From contig JAIELX010000139.1 of assembly GCA_019752635.1 (NCBI GenBank), positions 1 to 38,984 on the forward strand: 38,984 nucleotides of DNA. The letters run 5' to 3'. The stretch is from Candidatus Obscuribacterales bacterium. GTDB lineage: Bacteria > Cyanobacteriota > Vampirovibrionia > Obscuribacterales > Obscuribacteraceae. The notes below the pieces were generated by a model. That model made no database searches and had not been told where the DNA came from. It saw only the letters and a list, made by a program, of their open reading frames with translations. Below are positions 16,049 to 24,128 of the stretch, piece after piece; position 1 is the first letter of the stretch, and each line of letters opens with the position of its first letter. A program made the position numbers and the translations under genes.

Positions 16049-17377
16049 ATGTCTAAGTCCGAGCGAAAGATAATCGAGATTCCAGAAATCTCGCGTGTCG
16101 AAGGGCACGCCGCAATAATAGTTGATTTGGACGGTGGAAAAGTTTCATCGGTAAAGCTAGACGTATTTGAGGGAACGCGTTTCTTTGAACGAATAGTATT
16201 AGGTCATCACTTTAGTGAAATCCCGCACATTACCTCCCGCGTGTGCGCTATTTGCTCTACAGGGCACGTACTGGCCGCCATTTTCGCGATTGAACGAATT
16301 CATGGCTTCCAGCCACCACCCTCGGTGACCCTGCTGCGAGAACTGATGCACCTAGGAATGATAATCGAGTCGCACGCCACGCATGTTTGCGCACTAGCCT
16401 TGCCCGATTTTCTAGGCACGGGAGATCTGCTCACTTTTGCTACAGAACATGCCGCCGAATTCCAAATTTGGAACAAACTTCGCAATCTGGGCTCCGCAAT
16501 ACAAACGTGTATAGGAGGCAGACCATTTCATCCGGTCAACCTGCATCCGGGGGGATTTTCGAGAATCCCGGCGCGCGAACAGTTACTTGCACTTCTAAAA
16601 TCGCTGGAAGCAGAATCACAACTAGCCATCGAATTGGGAGAGCGACTTCTCGAAATCAAGGTTCCCTTTGACAAGACCTGCACCACTCCATTCCTTGCTT
16701 TGCAGCCAGAAACTACCAACTACGGTTTCTTTGGCGATTCGGTGATATCGAGCGAAGGTTGGACAGCGTCCATCCAAGAATATAGATCGTACTTAATGGA
16801 ACACACTGTTCCCTATAGTCACGCAAAGCATTCCGGTCCCGGCGGAAAGCCCGTCATGGTAGGGTCGTTAGCACGCCTGCACTTCTTTTCAGACCGATTA
16901 CAAGCTGAAGCGGCGAGTCTATATCGCAAAAGCCCGTTGAAGACGCAAGCTCCCAATACGGTGCTCAATAATTTGGCTCAATGCGTGGAAATAATAGAAG
17001 CAATTAGCCGAAGCAAAAACATAATCGCAGAGTTGCTCGCAAACGAACTGCCGATGCAAACCGACGCTAACATAATTCGACCGATGGCTGGCGCAGCTGT
17101 CGGCGCAGTTGAATGCCCCAGGGGCACGCTCTATCATTTCTATGAGATTGACGCACAGGGAAAGATTCTCGCGGCCGACATGATTACGCCATCAGCCCAA
17201 AATGCGGCGCGAATCGAGCATGATATAAGAACAGTTGTTGAAGAGTATTACAATAATGCAGCAGAGCATGAACTTCAGAGTTATCTTGAGACTCTGGTTC
17301 GCGCCTACGATCCCTGCAATACTTGTGCAACTCACATGGTAAAAGTAAATTTCGAGAAGAAAGGATGTAACTCGTGA
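16049..17377 (+). CDS. Sulfhydrogenase alpha subunit ([NiFe] hydrogenase large subunit, HydA-like)
   Basis: This is the catalytic subunit, making or oxidising H2. Both nickel-iron ligand motifs are complete: Cys66 and Cys69 (RVCAICSTGH, L1) and Cys423 and Cys426 (DPCNTCATH, L2). After His429 a 13-residue tail remains, the part normally cut off by the maturation protease encoded at the head of the operon. At 442 residues it fits group 3b enzymes. The ribosome site is GGAAGG before ATG 16049. The stop overlaps the next gene's GTG by 4 bases. Group 3b enzymes couple H2 to NADP(H), and some also reduce sulfur; which direction dominates here is unknown. Confidence 0.96.
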   Translation: MSKSERKIIEIPEISRVEGHAAIIVDLDGGKVSSVKLDVFEGTRFFERIVLGHHFSEIPHITSRVCAICSTGHVLAAIFAIERIHGFQPPPSVTLLRELMHLGMIIESHATHVCALALPDFLGTGDLLTFATEHAAEFQIWNKLRNLGSAIQTCIGGRPFHPVNLHPGGFSRIPAREQLLALLKSLEAESQLAIELGERLLEIKVPFDKTCTTPFLALQPETTNYGFFGDSVISSEGWTASIQEYRSYLMEHTVPYSHAKHSGPGGKPVMVGSLARLHFFSDRLQAEAASLYRKSPLKTQAPNTVLNNLAQCVEIIEAISRSKNIIAELLANELPMQTDANIIRPMAGAAVGAVECPRGTLYHFYEIDAQGKILAADMITPSAQNAARIEHDIRTVVEEYYNNAAEHELQSYLETLVRAYDPCNTCATHMVKVNFEKKGCNS

Positions 17378-18708
17378 AAGAAACGCTCATCGACCGCAGT
17401 TCTAAGAGCATCTGGCTAGAGAAGTATCGCGATCGTGTGGTTTCCGCAGAACAGGCGGTAAAGCATATTAAATCCGGAGATACGGTTTACGTCCACTCCA
17501 ATGCCGCCGCGCCGGAAAGTTTGCTCGATGCAATGACAAACCGTGCAGATGAGCTTGAGAACGTGAAGGTAGTGCATCTTCTAACACTAAGTAAAGCAGC
17601 ATACGCGCAACCAATGTATTCGAATTCCTTTCGAGTTAATGCCCTGTTCATTGGAAGCAATGTACGTAGCGCAGTTAATGAAGGACGAGCCGATTACACA
17701 CCGGCGTTCCTCAGTGAGATACCGTCGCTGATTGAAACGGGAATCTTGCCCATAGATGTTTGCCTGCTCCAGGTCTCGCCTCCAGATGCACACGGATATT
17801 GCAGTTACGGCGTATCGGTGGATTGCAGCATTGCTGCCCGTAAGAGCGCCAAAGTCGTGATTGCAGAAGTGAACAATAGGATGCCCAGAACCCTTGGACG
17901 TTCATTCGTGCACATTAGCAAACTGGATTTCATTGTCGAGACGGACAGGCCTTTACCCGTGCTTGAGCCGCAAGAACCTTCCGAAACTGAGCGCGCCATC
18001 GGACAGTACGTTGCCACTTTGGTAGAGGACGGCGCGACGCTTCAACTAGGCATCGGAGGTATTCCCAATGCTGTCTTGAGATACTTGACCGAAAAGCGCA
18101 ATCTCGGGGTTCATAGCGAAATGCTTTCGGACGGCATAGTAGACTTGATCGAGGCAGGCGTGGTCACAAACGATGCGAAGACTTTTCTACCCGGTAAAGT
18201 TGCTGTCAGTTTCGTCATGGGCACTCAGCGCCTCTACGACTTTGTCGACAACAACCCTCTAATCGAGTTCCAGACAAGTGATTACATAAACGATCCGGAC
18301 ATTATTGCCCGCAACGCCAAAATGACCTCGATAAACTCAGCCCTGCAAGTTGATGTCACAGGACAAATATGTGCAGATTCAATTGGAAACTATCTGTACA
18401 GTGGTTTCGGCGGTCAAGTTGATTTTGTCAGAGGCGCATCGAGAGCGCGCGGCGGGAAAGCGATAATAGCCATGCCCTCTACTGCAAAAGGCGGTCTGGT
18501 ATCGCGAATCTGCGGTACGCTTCGCCCCGGTAGCGGTGTCGTCACCTCGCGAGGCGATGTGCATTATGTGGTCACAGAATTCGGTATCGCGCAGCTTCAT
18601 GGCAGAACGCTGTCTCAGAGAATGCGCGCTCTAATCGCAATCGCTCACCCCGATTTTAGAGAAGAGCTTGAACAAGACTGCCACAAGTTATCCTGGTTTC
18701 AACGATAA
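17374..18708 (+). CDS. Acetyl-CoA hydrolase / 4-hydroxybutyrate-type CoA-transferase
   Basis: This 444-residue enzyme moves CoA between short acids or hydrolyses acetyl-CoA. The N-terminal CoA-transferase half ends in the PDAHGYCSYGVSVD block; the C-terminal half has LQLGIGGIPNAV, the HSEMLSDG segment bearing the likely catalytic Glu (HSE), and the GFGGQVDFVRGA motif of the Cat1/AbfT family. The GTG start at 17374 overlaps the alpha-subunit stop (GTGA), so it is translationally coupled to the hydrogenase. This suggests a link between H2/NADP turnover and fermentative acid formation. The acid substrate (acetate, succinate, butyrate or 4-hydroxybutyrate) cannot be told from sequence. Confidence 0.9.
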   Translation: MKETLIDRSSKSIWLEKYRDRVVSAEQAVKHIKSGDTVYVHSNAAAPESLLDAMTNRADELENVKVVHLLTLSKAAYAQPMYSNSFRVNALFIGSNVRSAVNEGRADYTPAFLSEIPSLIETGILPIDVCLLQVSPPDAHGYCSYGVSVDCSIAARKSAKVVIAEVNNRMPRTLGRSFVHISKLDFIVETDRPLPVLEPQEPSETERAIGQYVATLVEDGATLQLGIGGIPNAVLRYLTEKRNLGVHSEMLSDGIVDLIEAGVVTNDAKTFLPGKVAVSFVMGTQRLYDFVDNNPLIEFQTSDYINDPDIIARNAKMTSINSALQVDVTGQICADSIGNYLYSGFGGQVDFVRGASRARGGKAIIAMPSTAKGGLVSRICGTLRPGSGVVTSRGDVHYVVTEFGIAQLHGRTLSQRMRALIAIAHPDFREELEQDCHKLSWFQR

Positions 18709-18732
18709 CTTACCGGCATCGCTTAGATTAGT

Positions 18733-20028
18733 TTAGTGTGCCCCGCTTCCAGTAGGCGCAGAGGCGTCCATCGAATTGATCATTAACTGAAGGCTCCTGC
18801 GCAGGTCTTCCGTAATCTGCCTGCGGACAAGGTGCCGATCTTTTTGATATTCGCCCATAAATGGTTTAAGGTCGATCGGTTCGGCAATGCGCACGAGAAC
18901 TTCACGTCTTGCCAGTTGATGAGGCCGATGAATCTGAAAGACTTCACGCTCAAGGTTTAAAACTGTCTCCGCTAGGCGCTCCTGCGAGGGGTTCAGTTCT
19001 ACGTACTTCGGATTCCAGCCGGCCATCCGGCCAACACGCATCAAAGATGCCAGATCTTCCTTTATTTGCAGCAGACTTTCAGCGCTGAAAATACCTTTAG
19101 GGAGACTGCGAATATACGAACTGAGCTTCCAGCTGCGTTCGAGTAATCCTTGTGTCTGTGGAGCACTTACGGCACCGGGATATTTTTCTTCAAGCTGTTC
19201 AATGATTGATTGCCTTACTTCCTGTATCCGGTCCGTTAGCTCGGTCAGACGAGAGGAGCCGGACTTCAATCTGTGCAGGTATTCCTGCCGGTGCAAGAGT
19301 TCAGCTATTATGAGTGCCAGCCTCATCTGCAAATTCTGAGTTCTAACACGGCGCTTCAGATGCCTCTCGAGTCCTTGGACGCGTTTCTCTAACGCCTGAG
19401 CAATTGACTCACTATATATGTACTTGATCGCTATCGGAACCAGACAGACCGTGAATTCCGGACGAGCCGATTGCATTTCCACAAGGGCTTTCATGCTCAC
19501 ATCCACAGCACCACTCTTCAGAGGTTGTACGAGATCATTCAAGTAATAGATCTCGCCTTCAGGAAAAATCACGAGCACATCTTGTCCCCGTTTTACCAAA
19601 TCGATGGCATAACGCTTTGATTGCTCAATGCTGCTACGATCCCCGCCTCTATCTACCGAGAATGCTCCCAATCGCTGCAGCCAGAATCCAGCGATTCCAA
19701 ATCCCTCCTTAAAGGCTTCGCTATTCATCATGTAGTAAAAATCGCGCTGAGCGATACGCGACAGTTCGACGCAGATCTTGAAATCAGTTTCGTCACAATG
19801 GTTTGGGGTTATGATCACACCGTTGCCGAGCGGTAAGTTCCGCAACCTTTCCAAGTCGGACTTATCAATATGCAACCGATTATGCAAACTCAAGTCGATC
19901 CTGATGAGGTTCTGGAATAGAAAGACGATCCACTTTTGGAGCTTAGCTGGAAAAAACTTCCTATCAGTCGAAGCTATTCGCACCAACCTTTGAATCAGCA
20001 GCGGAGTTTTGTGAGCACCTTCGTTCAT
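18733..20028 (-). CDS. PlsC-type acyltransferase-like protein with long C-terminal extension (second copy)
   Basis: This is a paralogue of the protein at 5067-6308. Its 431 residues hold NHCDETD (His77, Asp82), the GAFSVDRG block near 121-128 and FPEG at 155-158, the standard PlsC order. The roughly 250 residues after it are highly charged and helical (heptad-like around 205-290) with no domain I recognise. The N-terminal 20-60 segment includes an amphipathic or membrane-touching helix. It converges with the CoA-transferase gene (24-base gap). Acyl transfer to a glycerol-type acceptor is the family expectation; the specific lipid is unknown, and dissimilar halves suggest it is not a textbook AGPAT. 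Confidence 0.85.
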   Translation of the reverse strand: MNEGAHKTPLLIQRLVRIASTDRKFFPAKLQKWIVFLFQNLIRIDLSLHNRLHIDKSDLERLRNLPLGNGVIITPNHCDETDFKICVELSRIAQRDFYYMMNSEAFKEGFGIAGFWLQRLGAFSVDRGGDRSSIEQSKRYAIDLVKRGQDVLVIFPEGEIYYLNDLVQPLKSGAVDVSMKALVEMQSARPEFTVCLVPIAIKYIYSESIAQALEKRVQGLERHLKRRVRTQNLQMRLALIIAELLHRQEYLHRLKSGSSRLTELTDRIQEVRQSIIEQLEEKYPGAVSAPQTQGLLERSWKLSSYIRSLPKGIFSAESLLQIKEDLASLMRVGRMAGWNPKYVELNPSQERLAETVLNLEREVFQIHRPHQLARREVLVRIAEPIDLKPFMGEYQKDRHLVRRQITEDLRRSLQLMINSMDASAPTGSGAH

Positions 20029-20629
20029 AGCCCAATACGCAAACTAGAACACTTATCCCTCTTTATCTAAGCTCACGATTGAATGTCATGCATCAATCGC
20101 AGGAAGGATCTTTTCATACCGACAGAGTTCGATTGATCCCGTCAGCCCAACTAGCGCGGGATATCGTGGATTGTAGCGGTGAGATCATTGTAGTCGGTAA
20201 GTCCGCAGACTGATGCGGTTCTGCTTTCGGTCGAACATACTGCAAACATTGGGCAGCTCGTACAAGGGCAATCAGTGAACAGGTGCGCCGCCATGCAACC
20301 AAACAAAACCTTATCCGATTCATCGGATAACCTCCCTGATCAGGAAACGGAATCGGAATGGAAAACACGCCAAATCATTTCACGCCGAATCTCCAACAGT
20401 CCCCCAAGCACCACTGACCGAGCCGGTAAGTCGAATCAGAATTTGTGGAAGCTGGGCTACAGAGGAGTCTTGTCCATCTTGCGTGCCGAAGCGTTCCGGA
20501 CAAGGGCCAAGTCTGAGCAAATCCAGACGTCCGATGAAACGGATATGAGTAAAGGGCGGTAGCACCTCACACATTCGCGACTTGCCAACAAACACTACTG
20601 GACCGAATTCCAAATGATAGGAGCAGAAA
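20029..20629. other. 601-bp region without a well-supported gene
   Basis: This lies upstream of the unknown protein gene at 20630 and of the acyltransferase gene on the other strand. A short inverted pair ATCCCG/CGGGAT spaced by 15-17 bases occurs near 20136-20163, with no clear role. One weak plus-strand reading frame is listed separately. No RNA gene, repeat or clear promoter pair was recognised. Confidence 0.4.
20275..20562 (+). CDS. Possible small protein, weak evidence
   Basis: A 95-codon frame starts at GTG 20275 with no good ribosome site. The product is polar, Ser/Thr/Asp/Glu-rich (about 10-55), with one short amphipathic helix (LWKLGYRGVLSILRAEAF). No family is recognised. It precedes the better-supported gene at 20630 on the same strand, and may be either a real short gene or chance. 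Confidence 0.22.
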   Translation: MNRCAAMQPNKTLSDSSDNLPDQETESEWKTRQIISRRISNSPPSTTDRAGKSNQNLWKLGYRGVLSILRAEAFRTRAKSEQIQTSDETDMSKGR

Positions 20630-21073
20630 ATGAGTGCAGGGTCCAAAATTGCAGGAGCCAACTGTTCGGAATTGTCATTTCGCATGGGAGAGAAAGAAGC
20701 AATTCTTGAGTGGAGAAGCACCTGCCCATTTCACGAGATACTTGTTGAACGTAAGATGTGCGAAGCAGTCGACTACGATGCCCTTCCCGGATGGCTTTTC
20801 ATCCTTGATGGTCACAAGGGTCAAGTAACAACCAACTCCAAGGTGACAATGGAAAACAATGACGGGCAGGTCCGGCTAACTTTCGGGAAAGCGTTTCTGG
20901 AGCCGAAGTCGATTGCGTTGAGCAGCGAGGAGAAAGTGGCATTAAGAAAGTTTTTGCGAAATTCGTTTGCTCGCTTTTTAATTAGCGGAGAACCTTCCGG
21001 TGAAGACTCGCAACACTCCTGCGTTAATCTCCGGAACAAGCGAAATGCAGACTCACACCAGGGAGTCTTCTAG
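20630..21073 (+). CDS. Unknown protein, 147 residues
   Basis: The start is well supported: TAGGAG lies about six bases before ATG 20630. The protein is soluble, with alternating hydrophobic strands in the first 95 residues (AILEWRSTCPFHEILVE, WLFILDGHKGQV, QVRLTFGKAF), then a helical, basic stretch (EEKVALRKFLRNSFARFLI) and a polar tail with Cys, Asn and Arg. Four cysteines occur (Cys12, 32, 44, 130). There is no signal peptide or membrane segment. I do not recognise the family. It converges with the response regulator gene 20 bases away. Confidence 0.6.
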   Translation: MSAGSKIAGANCSELSFRMGEKEAILEWRSTCPFHEILVERKMCEAVDYDALPGWLFILDGHKGQVTTNSKVTMENNDGQVRLTFGKAFLEPKSIALSSEEKVALRKFLRNSFARFLISGEPSGEDSQHSCVNLRNKRNADSHQGVF

Positions 21074-21093
21074 TTACTTACTCTTCCGTAACT

Positions 21094-21876
21094 TTAAACT
21101 AGTCCGCGTCGCATGGCTTGAACGGCGGCCTGAGTGCGATCATCCACGGCCAGCTTGTTCAAGATGTTTCGAACATGAGTTTTCGCAGTAGCCAGCGAAA
21201 TAATCAGTTTCTCAGCAATTTGTTGATTGGATAGTCCGTCGACTATAAGTTGCAGAACTTCCAGCTCGCGAGGAGACAACGGTTCGGGCAAGGGGCGATA
21301 GCTAGCAGTGGAGTTCGTGGATGCGTTCGGGGTCGGGGCTGAGGCGGCTGCGGAACCAGAAGGCACATTGGCCGCCAATCCTATTTTTAGATCCTCTTCG
21401 GTCTGAACTGCAACGTTCGCTTCGGTGGCAGACCGGTTGGAATAGTGTTTGAGAACCTTACTGGCGATGCTCGAATCAAGCCAAGTGTCACCGGAGCTTA
21501 CCGAGCGAATTGCCATGTACAGCCTCTCCGGCTCTACATCCTTCAAGCAATAACCTGAGGCTCCCGCGGCCAACGATGCGAAGATGTCACTCTCATTGTC
21601 ATGCTGGGTCAGCATAATAATTTGAATGTCGGGGCTGTTAACTTTGATCTGCTTTGCAGCTTGAATACCATCCAGAACAGGCATACCGACATCCATCAAG
21701 ATGACGTCGGGGTTGAGCGCCTCTGCCTGCTGAATAGCCTCCTGGCCGTTAGCCGCTTCACCAATTACATCAAAGTCCGGCACCCGCTTGAGCGCTGTCT
21801 TAAGCCCCATTCTGGTCAGCTTGTGGTCTTCCACCAGCAAAACTCTTACTACCGATTCATTTGTTTGTTCAGACAT
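21094..21876 (-). CDS. NarL/FixJ-type response regulator
   Basis: This is a DNA-binding two-component regulator of 260 residues from the chosen start. The receiver domain has the acidic pair Glu16-Asp17, phospho-acceptor Asp62 (ILMDVGMP), Thr90 and Lys112 (GYCLKDVEPERL). A 60-70 residue Ser/Ala/Thr-rich linker, longer than usual, leads to a LuxR-type helix-turn-helix (SPRELEVLQLIVDGLSNQQIA onward). The ATG at 21876 fits the domain start; in-frame codons up to 21969 add a non-domain leader, so the start is uncertain. It is divergent from the globin-coupled kinase gene and is its likely partner. DosR of mycobacteria is the same class of regulator. Confidence 0.93.
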   Translation of the reverse strand: MSEQTNESVVRVLLVEDHKLTRMGLKTALKRVPDFDVIGEAANGQEAIQQAEALNPDVILMDVGMPVLDGIQAAKQIKVNSPDIQIIMLTQHDNESDIFASLAAGASGYCLKDVEPERLYMAIRSVSSGDTWLDSSIASKVLKHYSNRSATEANVAVQTEEDLKIGLAANVPSGSAAASAPTPNASTNSTASYRPLPEPLSPRELEVLQLIVDGLSNQQIAEKLIISLATAKTHVRNILNKLAVDDRTQAAVQAMRRGLV

Positions 21877-21960
21877 GATCATGCACAAGTTGGTCAACTG
21901 CTCTATATTCTGATTGATTATCAGTTTCCTTAGATTAACTTCCTGATAGGGAGAGCCCAA

Positions 21961-23577
21961 ATGACACATGGCAACAGGCCGTCCTCGATGCCTTCAGCCG
22001 CTACAGTGACCGAAGATGACGTCATACGCCGCAAACAATGGTTAGAGATGGGTCAAACTGACGAACACATTCTCGCCACTGATATTGATGCTCTAATCAA
22101 CCATCGAATCGACGAATTGATGGCGTTTATGTACGAGCATTTTTTGGCATTTGAGGATACCCGTTCCTTCTTTCCCGATGACCAAACGCTAATCAGAGCG
22201 CAAACAGCGCAAAAGGCTTACTTTGAGAGACTTACCAAAGGCAATTACAACACTGATTATGTAATTGACCGCCTCCGAGTCGGTTCGACACACTACAACA
22301 TCGAATTAGGTCCTAACTGGTATCTGGGCGCCTACAACCGCGCCATAGGATGGCTCCTACCTTTGCTAGTGGATAAATTTTCCAATGACGGTCCGCGGTT
22401 ACAAGCGACTTTGAAAGCGTTGCTTAAAATCATCTTTTTCGACATGGGGCTTGCGATCGAGAGTTACATTAACGCAAAAGAAGGCGCACTGAGAAAGCAT
22501 CGAGACGCATTAAGAGAGCTTGAGACTCAGAAGCGGGTCACGAAAAGTATTCTAGAAAGCGCCCCTGTCGGTATTGTCAGCCTCGACGAGAACTTTATCT
22601 GCGTCGAGTGCAACGATGAGTTTGTCGAGATAATCGCAACAATGTCACGAGCGCAGATACTTGGCAAATCCTTATTCGATGTCGCGCCCGGACTAAGTAT
22701 CGAGCTGTTCACCGAAGTACTGACCACAAGCCAGCCGGCGAGCCGAACGGCAGAGTTAATCAACATATGCCACGATGCGCGATATGCAGAAAGTTATTGG
22801 GACTGGGCGACTTGGCCCGTTAAAGACGATGAAGGAAAGATCTCGGGCTTGGTAGCGATGTTCACCAACGCCACTGATCGCGTGCAGCTGCAACAACAGC
22901 GCGAAGATTTCGTAGCAACATTGACGCACGATTTGAAAACGCCGGTCTCTGCGACGAACAGGGCAGTGCGATTCATGCTCGACGGAGACTTCGGAGACAT
23001 CACAGATGATCAGCGTGAAGTACTTGAGACCATACTGCAAAGTAACACCACTCTTTATTCGCTTGTCCAAACGCTCCTGGATGTCTACCGGTTCGACAGC
23101 GGCGTCAAGGAACTGAACAAAACGAAGTGTAATCTCAGCGCTACGATTACACAGCTGGTCACAGAAATCATGCCGCTAGCCGAAGATAAAGGTGTGGAAC
23201 TGCGAGCAACGCTTCCTTCCAGCGACAGCGAAGTATTCTGCGACGAAGAAGAACTGAGGCGGGTTGTTCAGAATTTAGTCGATAACTCGCTTAAGTTTAC
23301 GCCGACCGGCGGTTCAATTATTGTGCGGATGACGCAAACTGCCGAGCAGACGGAAGTTTGCGTAGAGGACACCGGCAGAGGCATTCCAGCCGAAAATATG
23401 CCCAAACTATTTCAGCGTTTTTGGCAAGCAGGCTCAACCGGCAGATACTATGCAAGCACAGGACTGGGGCTCTACTTGTGTCGGCGCATTCTCGAGGCCC
23501 ACGGTGGCAAGATATGGTGCACCAGTACCCCCGGTGAAGGAAGCAAATTTACGTTTTCTCTGCCTAATCACGGATAA
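21961..23577 (+). CDS. Globin-coupled sensor histidine kinase (globin, PAS, HisKA, HATPase)
   Basis: This is a soluble sensor kinase of 538 residues. The N-terminal protoglobin-type heme domain (about 25-175) carries the family signature around His111, the likely proximal heme ligand (RVGSTHYNIELGPNWYLGAY); Tyr58 is a candidate distal residue. A PAS domain follows (about 195-305), then HisKA with phospho-acceptor His323 (THDLKTPVS), and an HATPase domain with the N box NLVDNSLKF (Asn438) and ATP-lid residues (VEDTGRGIP, STGLGLYL). The layout resembles oxygen-sensing globin-coupled kinases, so O2-dependent activity is expected but untested. GGGAG lies eight to ten bases before ATG 21961. The partner is probably the divergent NarL-type regulator. 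Confidence 0.92.
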   Translation: MTHGNRPSSMPSAATVTEDDVIRRKQWLEMGQTDEHILATDIDALINHRIDELMAFMYEHFLAFEDTRSFFPDDQTLIRAQTAQKAYFERLTKGNYNTDYVIDRLRVGSTHYNIELGPNWYLGAYNRAIGWLLPLLVDKFSNDGPRLQATLKALLKIIFFDMGLAIESYINAKEGALRKHRDALRELETQKRVTKSILESAPVGIVSLDENFICVECNDEFVEIIATMSRAQILGKSLFDVAPGLSIELFTEVLTTSQPASRTAELINICHDARYAESYWDWATWPVKDDEGKISGLVAMFTNATDRVQLQQQREDFVATLTHDLKTPVSATNRAVRFMLDGDFGDITDDQREVLETILQSNTTLYSLVQTLLDVYRFDSGVKELNKTKCNLSATITQLVTEIMPLAEDKGVELRATLPSSDSEVFCDEEELRRVVQNLVDNSLKFTPTGGSIIVRMTQTAEQTEVCVEDTGRGIPAENMPKLFQRFWQAGSTGRYYASTGLGLYLCRRILEAHGGKIWCTSTPGEGSKFTFSLPNHG

Positions 23578-24080
23578 CGGCGTATCTGCTGAAGGACCAG
23601 GTCGAACAAGATGGAACAGTGGTGGCGACAGGCCGCTCGGTCTATACCCGAGTCCGCCCGCGCCCCCGTGCAAGCCGGCGACGATTCGGGTCCGATACAT
23701 TTTTTTGAACGCAAATTTTCATAGGATTCAAATTCGCGCTCAACACCGCTCCAGGCCTCTTCAGCAAGATCTACCGTTTCGGCGGAACCTGGACAAATTC
23801 TCTGCCGAAAATAGTGCTGTAAAATTTGGCGAGCAGCAGTTGAACAGTCGCAAGGCGAGCCGATTGTGCTGCACAGCGCAGCCTTATCATCGGCTCTGAT
23901 CAGTCCGTTGTTACATGCAGTTTCGACCAACGCCTGTCGACCGCTCAGTCCATTATTGACGAGCTCATAAATGTGAAGCCTCTCGTTCGGAAACCTAAGC
24001 GGCATTTGACCAATCTCTTTCACACCCGAAACAATTTCTATCATCCGATTATCAGCTAATTCTGCGGCAATCGCTTGCAC
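23568..24080 (-). CDS. Possible unknown protein (about 160-170 residues)
   Basis: A long minus-strand frame overlaps the kinase gene's last 10 bases and has a plausible mix of residues: helical, ten cysteines, and a segment like HYFRQRICPGSAETVDLAEEAW. A GTG at 24080 or ATGs at 24044 or 24005 could start it; none has a good ribosome site. No family is recognised and no membrane part is seen. It lies downstream of the DUF2252 gene. Coding is uncertain because the opposite strand is also partly open here. Confidence 0.38.
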   Translation of the reverse strand: MQAIAAELADNRMIEIVSGVKEIGQMPLRFPNERLHIYELVNNGLSGRQALVETACNNGLIRADDKAALCSTIGSPCDCSTAARQILQHYFRQRICPGSAETVDLAEEAWSGVEREFESYENLRSKKCIGPESSPACTGARADSGIDRAACRHHCSILFDLVLQQIRRYP

Positions 24081-24103
24081 TGAAAGAATGATTGCAAGTC
24101 AAT

Positions 24104-24128
24104 CGCAAGAGTGATCACTCAACTTGCG
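24104..24128. terminator. Imperfect inverted repeat at the 3' end of the DUF2252 gene
   Basis: CGCAA (24104-24108), the 12-bp palindrome GAGTGATCACTC (24109-24120) and TTGCG (24124-24128) form one inverted repeat. It overlaps the DUF2252 stop codon at 24115-24117. No T-run follows on either strand, so it may be a weak terminator, a 3'-end stability hairpin or an operator. Confidence 0.35.

Noticed and set aside
13359..17377. Assimilatory/anaerobic sulfite reductase as an alternative for the beta and gamma genes
   Set aside because: Beta and gamma resemble sulfite reductase A and B, but the next two genes are hydrogenase small and large subunits and hyp genes precede them.
20380..20721. 113-codon minus-strand frame
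   Set aside because: Overlaps the start of the supported plus-strand gene at 20630 and has no ribosome site.
23450..23899. 149-codon plus-strand frame past the kinase end
   Set aside because: It overlaps the kinase C-terminus in another frame and is Pro/Arg-rich without structure.
24109..24120. GAGTGATCACTC as a restriction-modification or integration site
   Set aside because: It overlaps a stop codon and has no associated methylase, nuclease or recombinase gene; a 3'-end hairpin is simpler.
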